In this document: piece after piece, positions 45,190 to 54,888 of the stretch
How positions within the stretch are numbered: position 1 is the first letter of the stretch
Layout: the number at the start of each line of letters is the position of its first letter
Notes under the pieces: generated by a model
The model's input: the letters and a program-made list of their open reading frames with translations, nothing else
Databases searched by the model: none
Told to the model about the DNA's origin: nothing
Translations under genes and position numbers: made by a program
Source of the DNA: Coriobacteriia bacterium
GTDB lineage: Bacteria; Actinomycetota; Coriobacteriia; Coriobacteriales; Eggerthellaceae
Assembly (NCBI GenBank): GCA_030537355.1
Contig: JAUNNF010000010.1
Coordinates: 2,078 to 63,917 of the forward strand
Length of the DNA stretch: 61,840 bases
Reading direction: 5' to 3'

Positions 45190-47334
45190 TTAGGTTAACT
45201 TATAGATTTTATATACATTAGATTCATAAATTGTTTTAATTGAATTAGTATCTGTAGTATTGTTAAATAAATCTCTTCTTGAAACAATATAATTAACATT
45301 AAGTTTTTTAAGCTCGTTTGTATTTAGATAAACTTCAAATATATCACCTTGAATTAGTCTAAATTTTGGGATATGTTGATTGTTATCATTAATCAAATTA
45401 ATTTGAATATGAGCATATCTGTTATAAATTTTTTCATTTTCATGAGTAATATCTATTGAATGCCAACGTTCTAAGGTTGGATAAGTATTGACACAATTAA
45501 TTGTTTTTGCTCCGTTTAATAGTAAATAATCTCCTCCAATTGTTTCTCCTTCAGCAATCCATACTGAATCAGGATCTTTGTTGACAATATCATGTATGGT
45601 TTTAGACAGGCCATGTGAATAAACAGATTGTATTCCTGTACGTATGGGGTTAACCAGAAAACCTGAAGTGAATAAAACAAGCATTAAAAACACAAGAAGA
45701 AGTTTAGGACATGAATGATTATTAATTATTAGTGTTATAGTTATAATGCAAATTAATGTAACAAGAACTAGCAAGAATATATATCCGAACATCTTGTTTG
45801 TTATATTATTATATGAGTAAAGCAATGATGTTGAAGTTATTATAATGCAGACAATACATATTACAACATAATCTTTGATAGAAAATTTAACATTATATTT
45901 ATCTATTAAATACACAGATCTAACAAGTATTATTATATTTGTTAATCCAATGACAAAAGTTATACGGTTTACAGAAGTTTTATTAAGCAAAGTTAATTTA
46001 TAAAAAATATCAGGCATTTGTAAGGAAGTAAAAATTATAAATAGAATGTTAATAGACAACATATATAGAACTAAAAAATCAGGTTTTGCAGATTGTTTCT
46101 TTTTGATTAGAAGGAATAAAGCAAGAATATAACTTAAAGGTGCAAAATCTATAAATCTAGCTTCTTCACAGAAGTTATTCGACATATGATTCGTTATTGG
46201 CGCAATAATGTTTCTAGGATAGTCGAATAAAGTTGATAAAGTGAGTCCTCCTCCTAGATATTCTCTTTTTCCTGGATATGCTGTGTTAATGATAGTAAGT
46301 ATTGTATCGGAGGACATAATCAAAGGACGTGCAATTAATAATGCAAAAAATGTCATCGTACATAATGTGGCAATACCCGTTTTAATATTTATATTAAAGT
46401 TATGGCGATTATTAAGTATTACCCATATAATTAGCCCTAACAAAACATATGCAAGTAAAATCATAACAGGTGGATACAAGGTTAAAATAAAACAACCAGC
46501 GCAAATCATTATGCCTGATGTGTAAATCACTCGCTTAAATATATTATTAGATAACATATATTTATCAAACAATATAATGGAAACTTCAACAGAAATAATC
46601 ATTTCAATATATCCATTTGTGCTAAACCACCATTGAATTTGCGGCGAAAAAGCAATTAGAATTGCACCTAGTAAGGACATTAATTTTCTTTTTTTTGAAA
46701 TTAATAGCATAAATTCATATGTAGCTAAAAATAAAGCAAATAGTCTACCACACCAATAAAATGATAACCCTCCTGCAGAGTCTAAGAATAAATAGCCTAG
46801 TTGGAAAGGACGGAACACCATAGATATATCATATACAGGTTGACCGTATATCATAAACATATCGGTCTGTGTTGCTCTATCAATGTCGGAAAAATAACCA
46901 TAATTGTTATACTTTTGCGACAACGCCATTGGCGTAAAAGCTTTCCATTCATCTGAACGAATTTCTCTTGATTGACCCAATAAAACAGTATCATGTATAT
47001 CAGGGTTGTCATTAACGATATCGTTCCATACTCCAATAGAAGATCCATTAATATTTAAACTTACAAGGAAAATAAAGATTAACAGCGATAACAAATATCT
47101 AAATTTATGAAAATATTTTACAATAGGAGTAAATTTACAAAATGTTGTAATTATTAATAACACTATAAACAACAATATTAAAATTTTTTTATTTATATGA
47201 TAAATGACTATTAATGGATTAATTACTTGTAACTTTACAGCACAAAAATAATACATTATGTATACAGATATAAAGAAGCAACATGTAATTGCTAATAAAA
47301 AAAATTTTTTTTCTTTCAAAATCACATCAATCAT
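45190..47334 (-). CDS. large polytopic membrane protein, YfhO/GT-C-like
   Basis: A 714-residue membrane protein with about 13 helices and a large extracytoplasmic C-terminal part. The first loop holds LGQSREIRSDEWKAFTP, with the acidic residues expected of a GT-C active site. YWCGRLFALFLATYEF and SPQIQWWFSTNGY follow. The C-terminal 130 residues (IAEGETIGGDYLLLNGAKT) are soluble and face outside. It resembles YfhO-type or DUF7657-type proteins, which glycosylate teichoic acids or similar polymers. It is convergent with the GT2 gene at 43022. Confidence 0.7.
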   Translation of the reverse strand: MIDVILKEKKFFLLAITCCFFISVYIMYYFCAVKLQVINPLIVIYHINKKILILLFIVLLIITTFCKFTPIVKYFHKFRYLLSLLIFIFLVSLNINGSSIGVWNDIVNDNPDIHDTVLLGQSREIRSDEWKAFTPMALSQKYNNYGYFSDIDRATQTDMFMIYGQPVYDISMVFRPFQLGYLFLDSAGGLSFYWCGRLFALFLATYEFMLLISKKRKLMSLLGAILIAFSPQIQWWFSTNGYIEMIISVEVSIILFDKYMLSNNIFKRVIYTSGIMICAGCFILTLYPPVMILLAYVLLGLIIWVILNNRHNFNINIKTGIATLCTMTFFALLIARPLIMSSDTILTIINTAYPGKREYLGGGLTLSTLFDYPRNIIAPITNHMSNNFCEEARFIDFAPLSYILALFLLIKKKQSAKPDFLVLYMLSINILFIIFTSLQMPDIFYKLTLLNKTSVNRITFVIGLTNIIILVRSVYLIDKYNVKFSIKDYVVICIVCIIITSTSLLYSYNNITNKMFGYIFLLVLVTLICIITITLIINNHSCPKLLLVFLMLVLFTSGFLVNPIRTGIQSVYSHGLSKTIHDIVNKDPDSVWIAEGETIGGDYLLLNGAKTINCVNTYPTLERWHSIDITHENEKIYNRYAHIQINLINDNNQHIPKFRLIQGDIFEVYLNTNELKKLNVNYIVSRRDLFNNTTDTNSIKTIYESNVYKIYKLT

Positions 47335-47394
47335 TAAAATAAATGATATTCTAACATAAAATATAAACCTTAAATGTCAAACTTAGTGCACCAA

Positions 47395-47464
47395 TGTCAA
47401 AGTAAATGCACCAGTAAAATTCATAGCTGTGTTTTATATGATTTTTGGTGCACTTACTTTGTCA
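47395..47464. mobile_element. 70-bp miniature element made of two IS30-like ends
   Basis: TGTCAAAGTAAATGCACCA (47395-47413) faces its inverted partner TGGTGCACTTACTTTGTCA (47446-47464), 17 of 19 matching. The 32-base interior is non-coding. The same 19-base motif bounds the IS30 element at 47551-49069, and another direct copy lies at 47375-47393. Confidence 0.65.
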
Positions 47465-47550
47465 ATACATAAATAAATTAATAAAATGTTTTAAATATCA
47501 TGTCATTTATATTGATTTTGAACGCACGAAACTATGACTGTCATACCTTA

Positions 47551-49069
47551 TGACAGACTTAATGCACCATTCATGTTTAGCTAACAAATTCTTCTTAAAC
47601 TGGAAAATAAAATTGATACTTAATTACTTGTTTCTTTTGCTAGCATTGTACATGTTTTAAAAGGTCAGGCTTTAAAAGAACATTTTTGGGTAGGATTTCT
47701 TCTATGCCTAACGTATCTAAAAATATTTTGGTACGTACCTTTTAATTCGTTTGATGGGTGTATTTCTATCAAGAGATTTACGTGGGTACGAATTGATGTT
47801 ACTACACAAAACAGCAACATCAAAATTAGTGAGCAAATCAAAATTTGAGTGCTCTTTGGGTAAAACGCAACGTATATGCTCATGATTTTTCTCTGCGCTA
47901 CCTTTTTGATTAGGTTGCTGCGGGTCACAGAAATACACCCTACATCTAGTTTTTCCTGCTTCCAAAATAGATCTTTAGATTAAATGGAAATAGTCAAATT
48001 CTTTCCCTCTGTCAGCAAGAATCGTTCCAAAAATTTTTTCAAATAGTTCTCTAGAGCCTAGTAGTTCTTCATAATAATCAAAAAGTTTTACAACGCCTGT
48101 TGCTTGTCCGCTACCCAATAAGTTAATAAATTGGAACTTACATTTAGGAGAATGTAATGTTAGCAGTGTTTGCCTGTTCCATTTATATCCTTCTACAAAA
48201 TCAACTTGTAAGACTTTATCTCTTTTTCTAGCAGGTAATTTTAAATTATCATTATACGTTCTACCTGTTCTGTCTACTTTGTCCTTAACAGCAAGTTTAG
48301 ATTTTCTTTTCTTGTACCTTATTTTTCTTGGCAATTCTATTGCAGGAATATCCATAATCCCGTGTTTCATATATCTGTATAAAGTTCTTACATTAATGTT
48401 TATTTTGTTAAGAGCTGTAATTACTGCATAAGGGCTTTGGCCTTTGTTAATTAATGGTCTTATTGATTCTGTTAACTGTTTAAGCTCTTTTATAGTCATA
48501 TTAATTCCGGTTCTAGAGCTAATAAGCTTATCTTTATATTTTGCTTGTGCTCGTGTGGCTGCATATGAGCTTTTAGGAAACTTACAATTTGAACTTTTAG
48601 AACAGTTGCCAGGACATACAAATGGCCATTTGTTAGTATTTGGACATTCTATATATTCAAATTTGATGCATGCTTTGAAACATTTAATTTTTCTACATTT
48701 TTTACAATACGTATATGGTGAGGAGCATTTCACGCAAATATTTTTTTGTGCACATGTATTAAAATGTTTACAGTATAAAGATGCATTTGCGTTTCTGGGA
48801 TTTGGTATTTTTATAATTCTGTTGCGTTTAATTTCTCTTGTTATAGTAGTATGTGAAACATCTAAAACATTGGCAATTTGTCTTGCTGTTGCACCTGAAT
48901 AAAGCATGTCTCTTATTACGCCACGTGATTCTTCATCTAAATGATTATATGTATTTCTCTTCTTCATAATATTTCCCTCCCTTCCAGTTTAAGAAGAAAG
49001 TAATAATATGAACTATTACTAGACTATCTGTGACAGACTTAGTGCAACAGTGGTGCACTTAAGATTTCA
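47551..49069. mobile_element. decayed IS30-family insertion sequence
   Basis: The left end TGACAGACTTAATGCACCA (47551-47569) is mirrored at the right by TGGTGCACTTAAGATTTCA (49051-49069), with some mismatches. A further direct copy (49031-49049) is nested inside the right end. Between them lies a broken IS30-type transposase on the minus strand. A short palindrome TATGACTGTCATA (47533-47545) is just outside the left end. Confidence 0.75.
47640..48967 (-). pseudogene. IS30-family transposase, broken by a stop and a frameshift
   Basis: Residues 1-330 are intact: an N-terminal HTH (ATARQIANVLDVSHTTITREIKRN), a Cys-rich zinc-ribbon-like segment with many CxxC pairs, and the catalytic core VDFVEGYK...ADRGKEFDYFH. 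An in-frame TAA at 47975-47977 interrupts it. The same frame continues with EAGKTRCRVYFCDP and QKGSAEKNHEHIR, which carries the third catalytic residue. A second, single-base shift near 47717-47730 moves the family C-terminus (FLDTLGIEEILPKNVLLKPD) to another frame, ending at the TAG 47640-47642. It cannot make active transposase. Confidence 0.85.
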
Positions 49070-49120
49070 ATTGAGAAACTAGTTTTATCATAAATTATCA
49101 AGTATTTAAACATTCGGATT

Positions 49121-49129
49121 TGATATAAT
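49121..49129 (+). promoter_or_regulatory. extended -10 promoter of the ricin-lectin gene
   Basis: TGATATAAT is an extended -10 box (TG-n-TATAAT), followed by AAAGGAGA at 49142-49149 and ATG 49156. The same TGATATAAT occurs in front of the GH25 lysozyme gene. Confidence 0.65.
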
Positions 49130-49155
49130 AATTTTGAAAATAAAGGAGATAAGTC

Positions 49156-49818
49156 ATGTTGTATGTACAAAAAAAAATATTATTTATGGTTATATCTGCC
49201 ATTATTGTTTCTGTCTTTAGTTTTTCTGCTGCTTTTGCTGTTACAGATTCTAGTTTAAGTAATGATAATATTAAGAATCAAGATAAAAGTACAAAAAAAA
49301 GTCCTGATACAGCTGTTAATCAGCTAGATAAAAATATTATGAATGATATACCAGCTGGTACCTATTATATTTCTGTTTCATATAGTTTGAGAAAAGTTGT
49401 AAATGTCAATGGAAATAGCAGTGCGAATTGCGCAAATATTAATTTATGGGATGCTCAGATGTCTAATGCGCAAATGTGGACATTATCATATGATTCGGAT
49501 GGTTATGTAACTTTTACTAACCCTTTTGGAAAGGTTATGGATGTTGATGGAGCAAAATTACAAAATTTTACTAATGTACAGCAGTATTCCAGCAATAAAT
49601 CTTTAGCGCAAAAATGGATCATCAGTAAAGAAAATAACGGATATAAGATTACAAGTGCATTATCAAACAAAGAAAAAGGAAATTTTTGTTTAGATGTAAA
49701 TGCAAAAAGTACTGCAAACGGAACAAATATTCAAATAATCGGCGATAACGGTACTGATGCGCAACGATTTCAATTTTATTTATGTAATTCCCAAAAGATA
49801 GAAGGTGAAAAATATTAG
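49156..49818 (+). CDS. secreted ricin-B lectin protein, N-terminal part before frameshift
   Basis: 220 residues with a signal peptide (1-30, ending SFSAAFA) and one beta-trefoil lectin unit built from ricin-type repeats: NAQMWTL, VMDVDGAKLQNFTNVQQY, LAQKWII, FCLDVNAKS and DAQRFQFYLC. The frame ends at a TAG (49816-49818) immediately after an A5 tract (49808-49812). With one more A it would run on as GEKILDKDGEYTIRNFA into the downstream frame, which continues the same lectin repeats to 51527. So this is very probably the first part of one gene of about 790 residues. Without slippage, the product is a short secreted lectin without the enzyme domain. Confidence 0.8.
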   Translation: MLYVQKKILFMVISAIIVSVFSFSAAFAVTDSSLSNDNIKNQDKSTKKSPDTAVNQLDKNIMNDIPAGTYYISVSYSLRKVVNVNGNSSANCANINLWDAQMSNAQMWTLSYDSDGYVTFTNPFGKVMDVDGAKLQNFTNVQQYSSNKSLAQKWIISKENNGYKITSALSNKEKGNFCLDVNAKSTANGTNIQIIGDNGTDAQRFQFYLCNSQKIEGEKY

Positions 49819-50009
49819 ATAAAGATGGCGAATATACAATCAGGAATTTTGCTAATAATAAATATGTTGTTGATATAGCTGCTGGTTCACAAAATAATTT
49901 AGCCAACGTTCAATTATGGGAATATAATGATTCTGCTGCTCAAAAATTTCATTTTACTTATGATAGCAACACAAAGTGTTATACAATTTATTGCGTTGGA
50001 TCTGGTAAA

Positions 50010-51527
50010 GTGTTAGATGCTTGTTGTGGATGTACATTACCTTATACAAATGTAGATCAGTATTCATCAAACAATACCGATGCTCAAAAATGGGCATTAT
50101 CGAAACGAGCTGATGGTTCAGTTCTTTTTACAAACAGGGCTTCTGGTATGGTTTTGGATATTTCTTGTGGATGTATAGCTCCAGGTAGCAATGTACAATT
50201 ATACTCAGATAATAATACAAACGCTCAAAAGTTTCAATTAACTGAAGCAAAATTGTTAAATAGTGGTGTGCGTAGTATTAAATCAAATGTTGCCAATGAT
50301 AGATATTTAGATGTTCCTAATTGCTCTCTAAGTTCAAACCAACAGCTACAATCCTATAGTTATAATGGTTGTATAGCTCAAAATTATTTATTTAAGGAAG
50401 TTGAAGATAATGTATATACTATTAGGGCTCTATGTTCCAGGTTTTATATTGGAGAGTATAACGGTAAAGTTGTTCAATTAAGTAGTAACATTAGTAACTT
50501 GGTGAAATGGACTCCTAAATGGACTGTAAATGGTATTGCGCTAATTAATGTTTCTACGGGTCATGCAATAGATGTCACAGCCGGGAGTCCTAATTTAGGC
50601 ATGCCCATATGTGCTGTTAGTCCTAATGGAACTAAAGCTCAAGGATATTTATTTCCTGGAGGCGACCCATTAGGAACTGGTTGTACGTATGAAGTATATT
50701 CATGTGCAAATACTTCAGGATATGTTAATCTAGTAGGGGGTTCTTGGAATCCATGTACTTCCATTCAGTTGTGGAACGGAGGAGGAGATACTAACTCAAA
50801 ATGGGTGTTTGAAAAAGTTAACAATACTGATTATAGAATTGTATCGTCAAAGACTGGTTATGTGTTAGATGTAGACGGTGGATCAAAGGCTGATTGCGGT
50901 CGTATTCAAACTTATTTTTGGAATGGTAGTGCTGCTCAATTGTGGAGGATTAATGTTGATGATGATGGATGGATGTATATAGTTAATGTTGGATCTAATA
51001 AGGTTTTGGATCTTCAGAGAGGACAGACTAGATCTGGTACTCCAATTCAACAATATTCAAAGAATAAAACAGCTGCACAAAAATGGTCGTTTATGCTTTC
51101 TAACCCAGTATCCTTATCCGGTAATGGACAATTAGATAATATCTTAAAAAATATATGTCGTTCTCATCCATCATTAGATAGTTGCTTTAATTATGTAGCT
51201 TATAATCATGGGTATAGACATGGTGATACATGGCCTGGTGGTAATTGGACTGTGCCATATGCAATTGAGATGGAGTCTACAGGAAGCGGAAATTGTTATA
51301 GATTTGCTGCATTGTTTATGTGGTGTGCGCGAGCGTTAGGCTATAGTGCAAACGCAATATGTGGTCAAGTACCTGCGGCAGCAGGGGGCTTAACACCTCA
51401 CGGATGGGTAGAAGTTTATTTGAATGGTCAAACTTATGTTTGTGACCCTGATTTAGCTCATGAATTACCAGGACATAATTGGTATATGACAACATATGAA
51501 GCAGCACCAATTGATTATTATAAGTAA
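50010..51527 (+). CDS. ricin-B lectin and transglutaminase-like protein, C-terminal part
   Basis: The frame is open from 49809 and continues the lectin of the gene at 49156; the GTG at 50010 is an arbitrary start inside a repeat. It has at least two more beta-trefoils with Q-x-W/F motifs (AQKWAL, AQKFQL, AQLWRI, AQKWSF). The last 140 residues form a transglutaminase-like domain with Cys 429 in GNCYRFAALF, His 464 in TPHGWVEV and Asp 479 in VCDPDL, the order and spacing of a papain-like triad. Such secreted proteins bind glycans and may cleave or cross-link peptides. The downstream neighbours acetylate polysaccharide. Without a frameshift this part has no signal peptide. Confidence 0.8.
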   Translation: MLDACCGCTLPYTNVDQYSSNNTDAQKWALSKRADGSVLFTNRASGMVLDISCGCIAPGSNVQLYSDNNTNAQKFQLTEAKLLNSGVRSIKSNVANDRYLDVPNCSLSSNQQLQSYSYNGCIAQNYLFKEVEDNVYTIRALCSRFYIGEYNGKVVQLSSNISNLVKWTPKWTVNGIALINVSTGHAIDVTAGSPNLGMPICAVSPNGTKAQGYLFPGGDPLGTGCTYEVYSCANTSGYVNLVGGSWNPCTSIQLWNGGGDTNSKWVFEKVNNTDYRIVSSKTGYVLDVDGGSKADCGRIQTYFWNGSAAQLWRINVDDDGWMYIVNVGSNKVLDLQRGQTRSGTPIQQYSKNKTAAQKWSFMLSNPVSLSGNGQLDNILKNICRSHPSLDSCFNYVAYNHGYRHGDTWPGGNWTVPYAIEMESTGSGNCYRFAALFMWCARALGYSANAICGQVPAAAGGLTPHGWVEVYLNGQTYVCDPDLAHELPGHNWYMTTYEAAPIDYYK

Positions 51528-51542
51528 AAATTAATATAAAAT

Positions 51543-52925
51543 ATGGTTTTTAGCTCTTTAACATTTTTATGTGTATTTTTGCCTGTTGTTTTTATTGTGT
51601 ATCAGGTTTTACCTGGACTAAAATCTAAAAATGCATTACTTATAATTGCTAGTTTGTTTTTTTATGCTTATGGGGAGCCAGTATATGTTGTATTAATGAT
51701 TGTATCTACAATAATAAACTGGCTTTTTGGGTTATTAGTAGTTAACAATAAATATCAAAAATTATTTGTCATACTTTCGATCATTGCAAACCTAGGCTTC
51801 TTAGCAATTTTTAAATATGCTGACTTTTTTGTTGAAACAATAAACAATGTTTTTGAAAGTAATTTTGAATTGCCCAATATTGCATTACCAATTGGTATTT
51901 CATTCTATACTTTCCAAGCAATGAGCTATGTTATTGATGTTTATAGAGGAGTTGTAAATAAACAAAAAAACTATTTTTATGTATTACTTTATATTTCATT
52001 TTTCCCGCAGCTAATAGCAGGTCCTATTGTTAAGTATAAAGATATTGAAAAACAATTAAACGATAGACATGCAACAATTGATGATATCACTTCTGGACTG
52101 ATACGCTTTTGTGTTGGTCTAGCCAAAAAAGTTCTTATAGCAAATACTATGGGGCAAATTGTTGATGCTATTTATGCTTCAAATCAAAATGAAATTAATA
52201 TATGTGTAGCTTGGATTGCTGCTTTGTGTTACATCATGCAGATCTATTTTGATTTTTGCGCATATTCTGATATGGCGATAGGTATGGCAAAAATTTTTGG
52301 TTTTCATTTTAAAGAGAATTTTAATTATCCATACATTTCAACAAGTATAAAAGAATTTTGGAGAAGATGGCATATTTCACTTTCTACTTGGTTTAGAGAT
52401 TATTTATATATTCCATTAGGAGGAAATAGAAAAGGTAGACCTCGTACTGCCATTAATAAAGTTATTGTATTTGCGTGTTGTGGGTTGTGGCATGGAGCTA
52501 GCTGGACATTTCTTGTTTGGGGTTTATTACATGGTCTCGCTTTGATGTTAGAGGATTATATTCCTATTAAAAAACTTCCTAAAGCACTAGGCTTTATTTA
52601 TACTTTATTGATTGTAACAATTTTGTTTGTAATATTTAGAGCAGATACGCTTAGCAATGCTGGGTTTATGCTATCTCAGATGTTCACTGGTTTTCATTTT
52701 GAAGAATCATGTGTGAGCTTAGGTTTAAGTATGCTAACACCTTTAAATATTACAACTTTTATTTTTGCAATTGTTGCAGCTTTTAAGGTTGGCCAAGTTT
52801 TATATGTTAAAACTCTTAAGGGACATGTTTGTATACAATGTATTCTTGCATTAGTATTGTTAGTTTTGTGTATATTGACTCTTTCAGGAGGAGGATACAA
52901 TCCGTTTATTTACTTTAGATTTTAA
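51543..52925 (+). CDS. MBOAT O-acyltransferase (AlgI/DltB-like)
   Basis: A 460-residue membrane enzyme with about 11 helices. The catalytic His is 317 in CGLWHGASW. IKEFWRRWHISLSTWFRDYLYI and PLGGNRKG are the family's cytosolic signatures, and SFFPQLIAGPIVKY is the early helix motif. It moves an acyl group, probably acetyl, across the membrane for transfer to extracellular polymer. It is paired with the DHHW gene, 2 bases downstream. No ribosome site is obvious before ATG 51543. Confidence 0.92.
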   Translation: MVFSSLTFLCVFLPVVFIVYQVLPGLKSKNALLIIASLFFYAYGEPVYVVLMIVSTIINWLFGLLVVNNKYQKLFVILSIIANLGFLAIFKYADFFVETINNVFESNFELPNIALPIGISFYTFQAMSYVIDVYRGVVNKQKNYFYVLLYISFFPQLIAGPIVKYKDIEKQLNDRHATIDDITSGLIRFCVGLAKKVLIANTMGQIVDAIYASNQNEINICVAWIAALCYIMQIYFDFCAYSDMAIGMAKIFGFHFKENFNYPYISTSIKEFWRRWHISLSTWFRDYLYIPLGGNRKGRPRTAINKVIVFACCGLWHGASWTFLVWGLLHGLALMLEDYIPIKKLPKALGFIYTLLIVTILFVIFRADTLSNAGFMLSQMFTGFHFEESCVSLGLSMLTPLNITTFIFAIVAAFKVGQVLYVKTLKGHVCIQCILALVLLVLCILTLSGGGYNPFIYFRF

Positions 52926-52927
52926 TT

Positions 52928-54325
52928 ATGAAATGCAAAGTTTTTAAAATAGTATTTGTTTGTCTTATATTTTTGGTGCTATTAATACCATTAATATGTA
53001 TGCCTTTTGCTAAAACTGAACATTTATCAGGAAGTACAGAACTTGTAAGTTTTCCGAGTTTAGTTAAAGACGACGGTACATATAATGATAGGTTTATTCC
53101 CGAGCTTGGTGAGTATTTTGAAGATCATTTTGCTTTTAGGCCACAGTTAGTTACTGCTAATGCGGTATTAAGAAATATCTTATTTAAAGATTCCGGCACT
53201 GACCAAGTTGTTGTTGGAAAAAATGGTTTTTATTTTTTTAGTGGTACAATGGATGATTATTTAGGCAAAAATGATTTAAGCGATAGAGATCTAAAGAGCA
53301 TTGCTAATAATTTGGCAATTATGCAAAACTACGTTGAATCAAATGGTTCAAAATTTGGTTTTACAATTTCTCCAAACAAAAACACATTGTATCCTTATTT
53401 TATGCCTTATTATTATTTGCAAACTCAAAAACAGCATAATATAGAACGCTTACAACCTTATTTAGAACAAAAAGGTGTTCATTATATAGATATGTTTAAA
53501 ATTTTTGATAATGAAGATGTTAATTATTTAAAGGAAGATTCTCATTGGTCAAACAAAGGTGCGCTGAAAGCCGCTAATACTTTATTACCTTATTTTGATA
53601 AAGAGCCACTTTATCCAGAAAAATGGGTTGCACGAAATGATAGAGATGGAGATATATACGCTATGATGTATCCAAGCATAATCGGAAAAGAAAAGGAAGA
53701 TTATGCAGTAGGATACAACGATAAAAACGATCTGTGTGGTGATAATTGGAAATTCAATAAAGGAAAAACAGTTGAAGATAGTTTAGTAATTACAAACTCT
53801 AATAGTGATAAATCTTTGTATATGTATCGAGATTCATTCGCAAATGCTTTGATACCATATTTGAGTTCAGTCTACGGAAAAGCTTTTTATTCAAAATTGA
53901 TTCCTTATGATATGGTTGCAGCTGTAAACAATAAATCAAATGATGTGCTAATTGAGAGAGCTGAACGTCATTTAAGTTATCTTTGCGAGAAAGCTCCATT
54001 AATGCCATCGCCAATAGTTGACGTTAACAATGTAGTTGACTCGCAAGACTCCAACAGTTCAACTTTACAATATGAGAAAGATAACAATTATATTAATTTG
54101 TTTGGAACTATAGATTTTGACATATTTAATAAAACTGATAAGGTTTTCCTTGAAGTTGAAGGACCAGATAATCAGAAAACTTATCAAGCCTTTTGTTTAA
54201 AAGATAATACTTATTGTGTAAGAATAAATAAAAATGATTTTTCTAATATTACAAATGCAAAGATTTTATTAGAACAAAATTCTTGTGTTTATAAAATCAA
54301 CGAGTATAATTTTTCCATCAAATAA
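52928..54325 (+). CDS. DHHW/AlgJ-like O-acetyltransferase
   Basis: A 465-residue protein with one N-terminal membrane helix and an extracellular SGNH-like domain. LKEDSHWSNKGA (Asp 204, His 206) and MYRDSFANA (Ser 303) supply the AlgJ/AlgX triad. It takes the acyl group from the MBOAT partner and places it on polysaccharide. A beta domain of about 90 residues at the C-terminus ends in VYKINEYNFSIK. A partial duplicate of the last codons lies at 57853-57897, before the second lipoprotein gene. Confidence 0.85.
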   Translation: MKCKVFKIVFVCLIFLVLLIPLICMPFAKTEHLSGSTELVSFPSLVKDDGTYNDRFIPELGEYFEDHFAFRPQLVTANAVLRNILFKDSGTDQVVVGKNGFYFFSGTMDDYLGKNDLSDRDLKSIANNLAIMQNYVESNGSKFGFTISPNKNTLYPYFMPYYYLQTQKQHNIERLQPYLEQKGVHYIDMFKIFDNEDVNYLKEDSHWSNKGALKAANTLLPYFDKEPLYPEKWVARNDRDGDIYAMMYPSIIGKEKEDYAVGYNDKNDLCGDNWKFNKGKTVEDSLVITNSNSDKSLYMYRDSFANALIPYLSSVYGKAFYSKLIPYDMVAAVNNKSNDVLIERAERHLSYLCEKAPLMPSPIVDVNNVVDSQDSNSSTLQYEKDNNYINLFGTIDFDIFNKTDKVFLEVEGPDNQKTYQAFCLKDNTYCVRINKNDFSNITNAKILLEQNSCVYKINEYNFSIK

Positions 54326-54342
54326 AAGAAAAGTGTTAGATA

Positions 54343-54883
54343 ATGAAAAAGAAATTAGTTACTGGTATATTATCCGTATTTGTTTGTTTGTGTTTTAGTA
54401 GGTTGTAAAAGTCAGCCACAAGATAACCAATCCAACGAAAAGAAAATTGATATTAAATCTGGAGTAAAATCAGATACTACAAAAACTTTAACATTAACCA
54501 ATACTATAGGACAGGATGTTATAGCAGTAAAAGCGCAATTAGTTGGAGATTCTGTCTCAAAAGATTTAGCACCATCAGATAATAATATATGGGCTAATGA
54601 TGCTACTGCTGAAATTTATCTAGAACAAGAAAATGGCTCAACTGCTAACACTCAAAGTGGTGGAGTTCAGTTAAAGGCTGCTTATGACATAACTATTGTT
54701 TTAAAAGGTAATACTTCTACTATTCTTCATAATCTTACACAAGCTGGTGTTGAAGATTGTGCTGACGCTCCAACTCAATAACAACAAGATACTAGCGAAA
54801 GCGGTTCTAGTGGTTATGCAGATAGTAGCCCAGGCGGACAAAGCACAAACGATTGCACTGGTGGGAATATTAAGTTAAGATAA
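54343..54883 (+). pseudogene. inactivated lipoprotein gene copy
   Basis: Closely related to the intact lipoprotein gene at 57916. The ATG at 54343 begins MKKKLVTGILSVFVCL as expected, but an 8-base deletion relative to the paralogue shifts the frame just before the lipobox. The second frame gives VLVGCKSQPQDNQ and the conserved body (SKDLAPSDNNIWANDATA). A deletion removes the middle Ala/Lys-rich part, and a TAA at 54779-54781 stops it before the shared tail SGSSGYADSS...GGNIKLR, whose stop is 54881-54883. Three independent lesions show it is dead. Confidence 0.85.
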
Positions 54884-54888
54884 TCAGA

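Noticed and set aside
48444-48902. A 152-codon plus-strand frame
   Set aside because: It is antisense to the IS30 transposase and has no ribosome site or recognisable motif.
54380-54781. A 133-residue lipoprotein gene starting at TTG
   Set aside because: Comparison with the intact paralogue at 57916 shows a frameshift, an internal deletion and an early stop.
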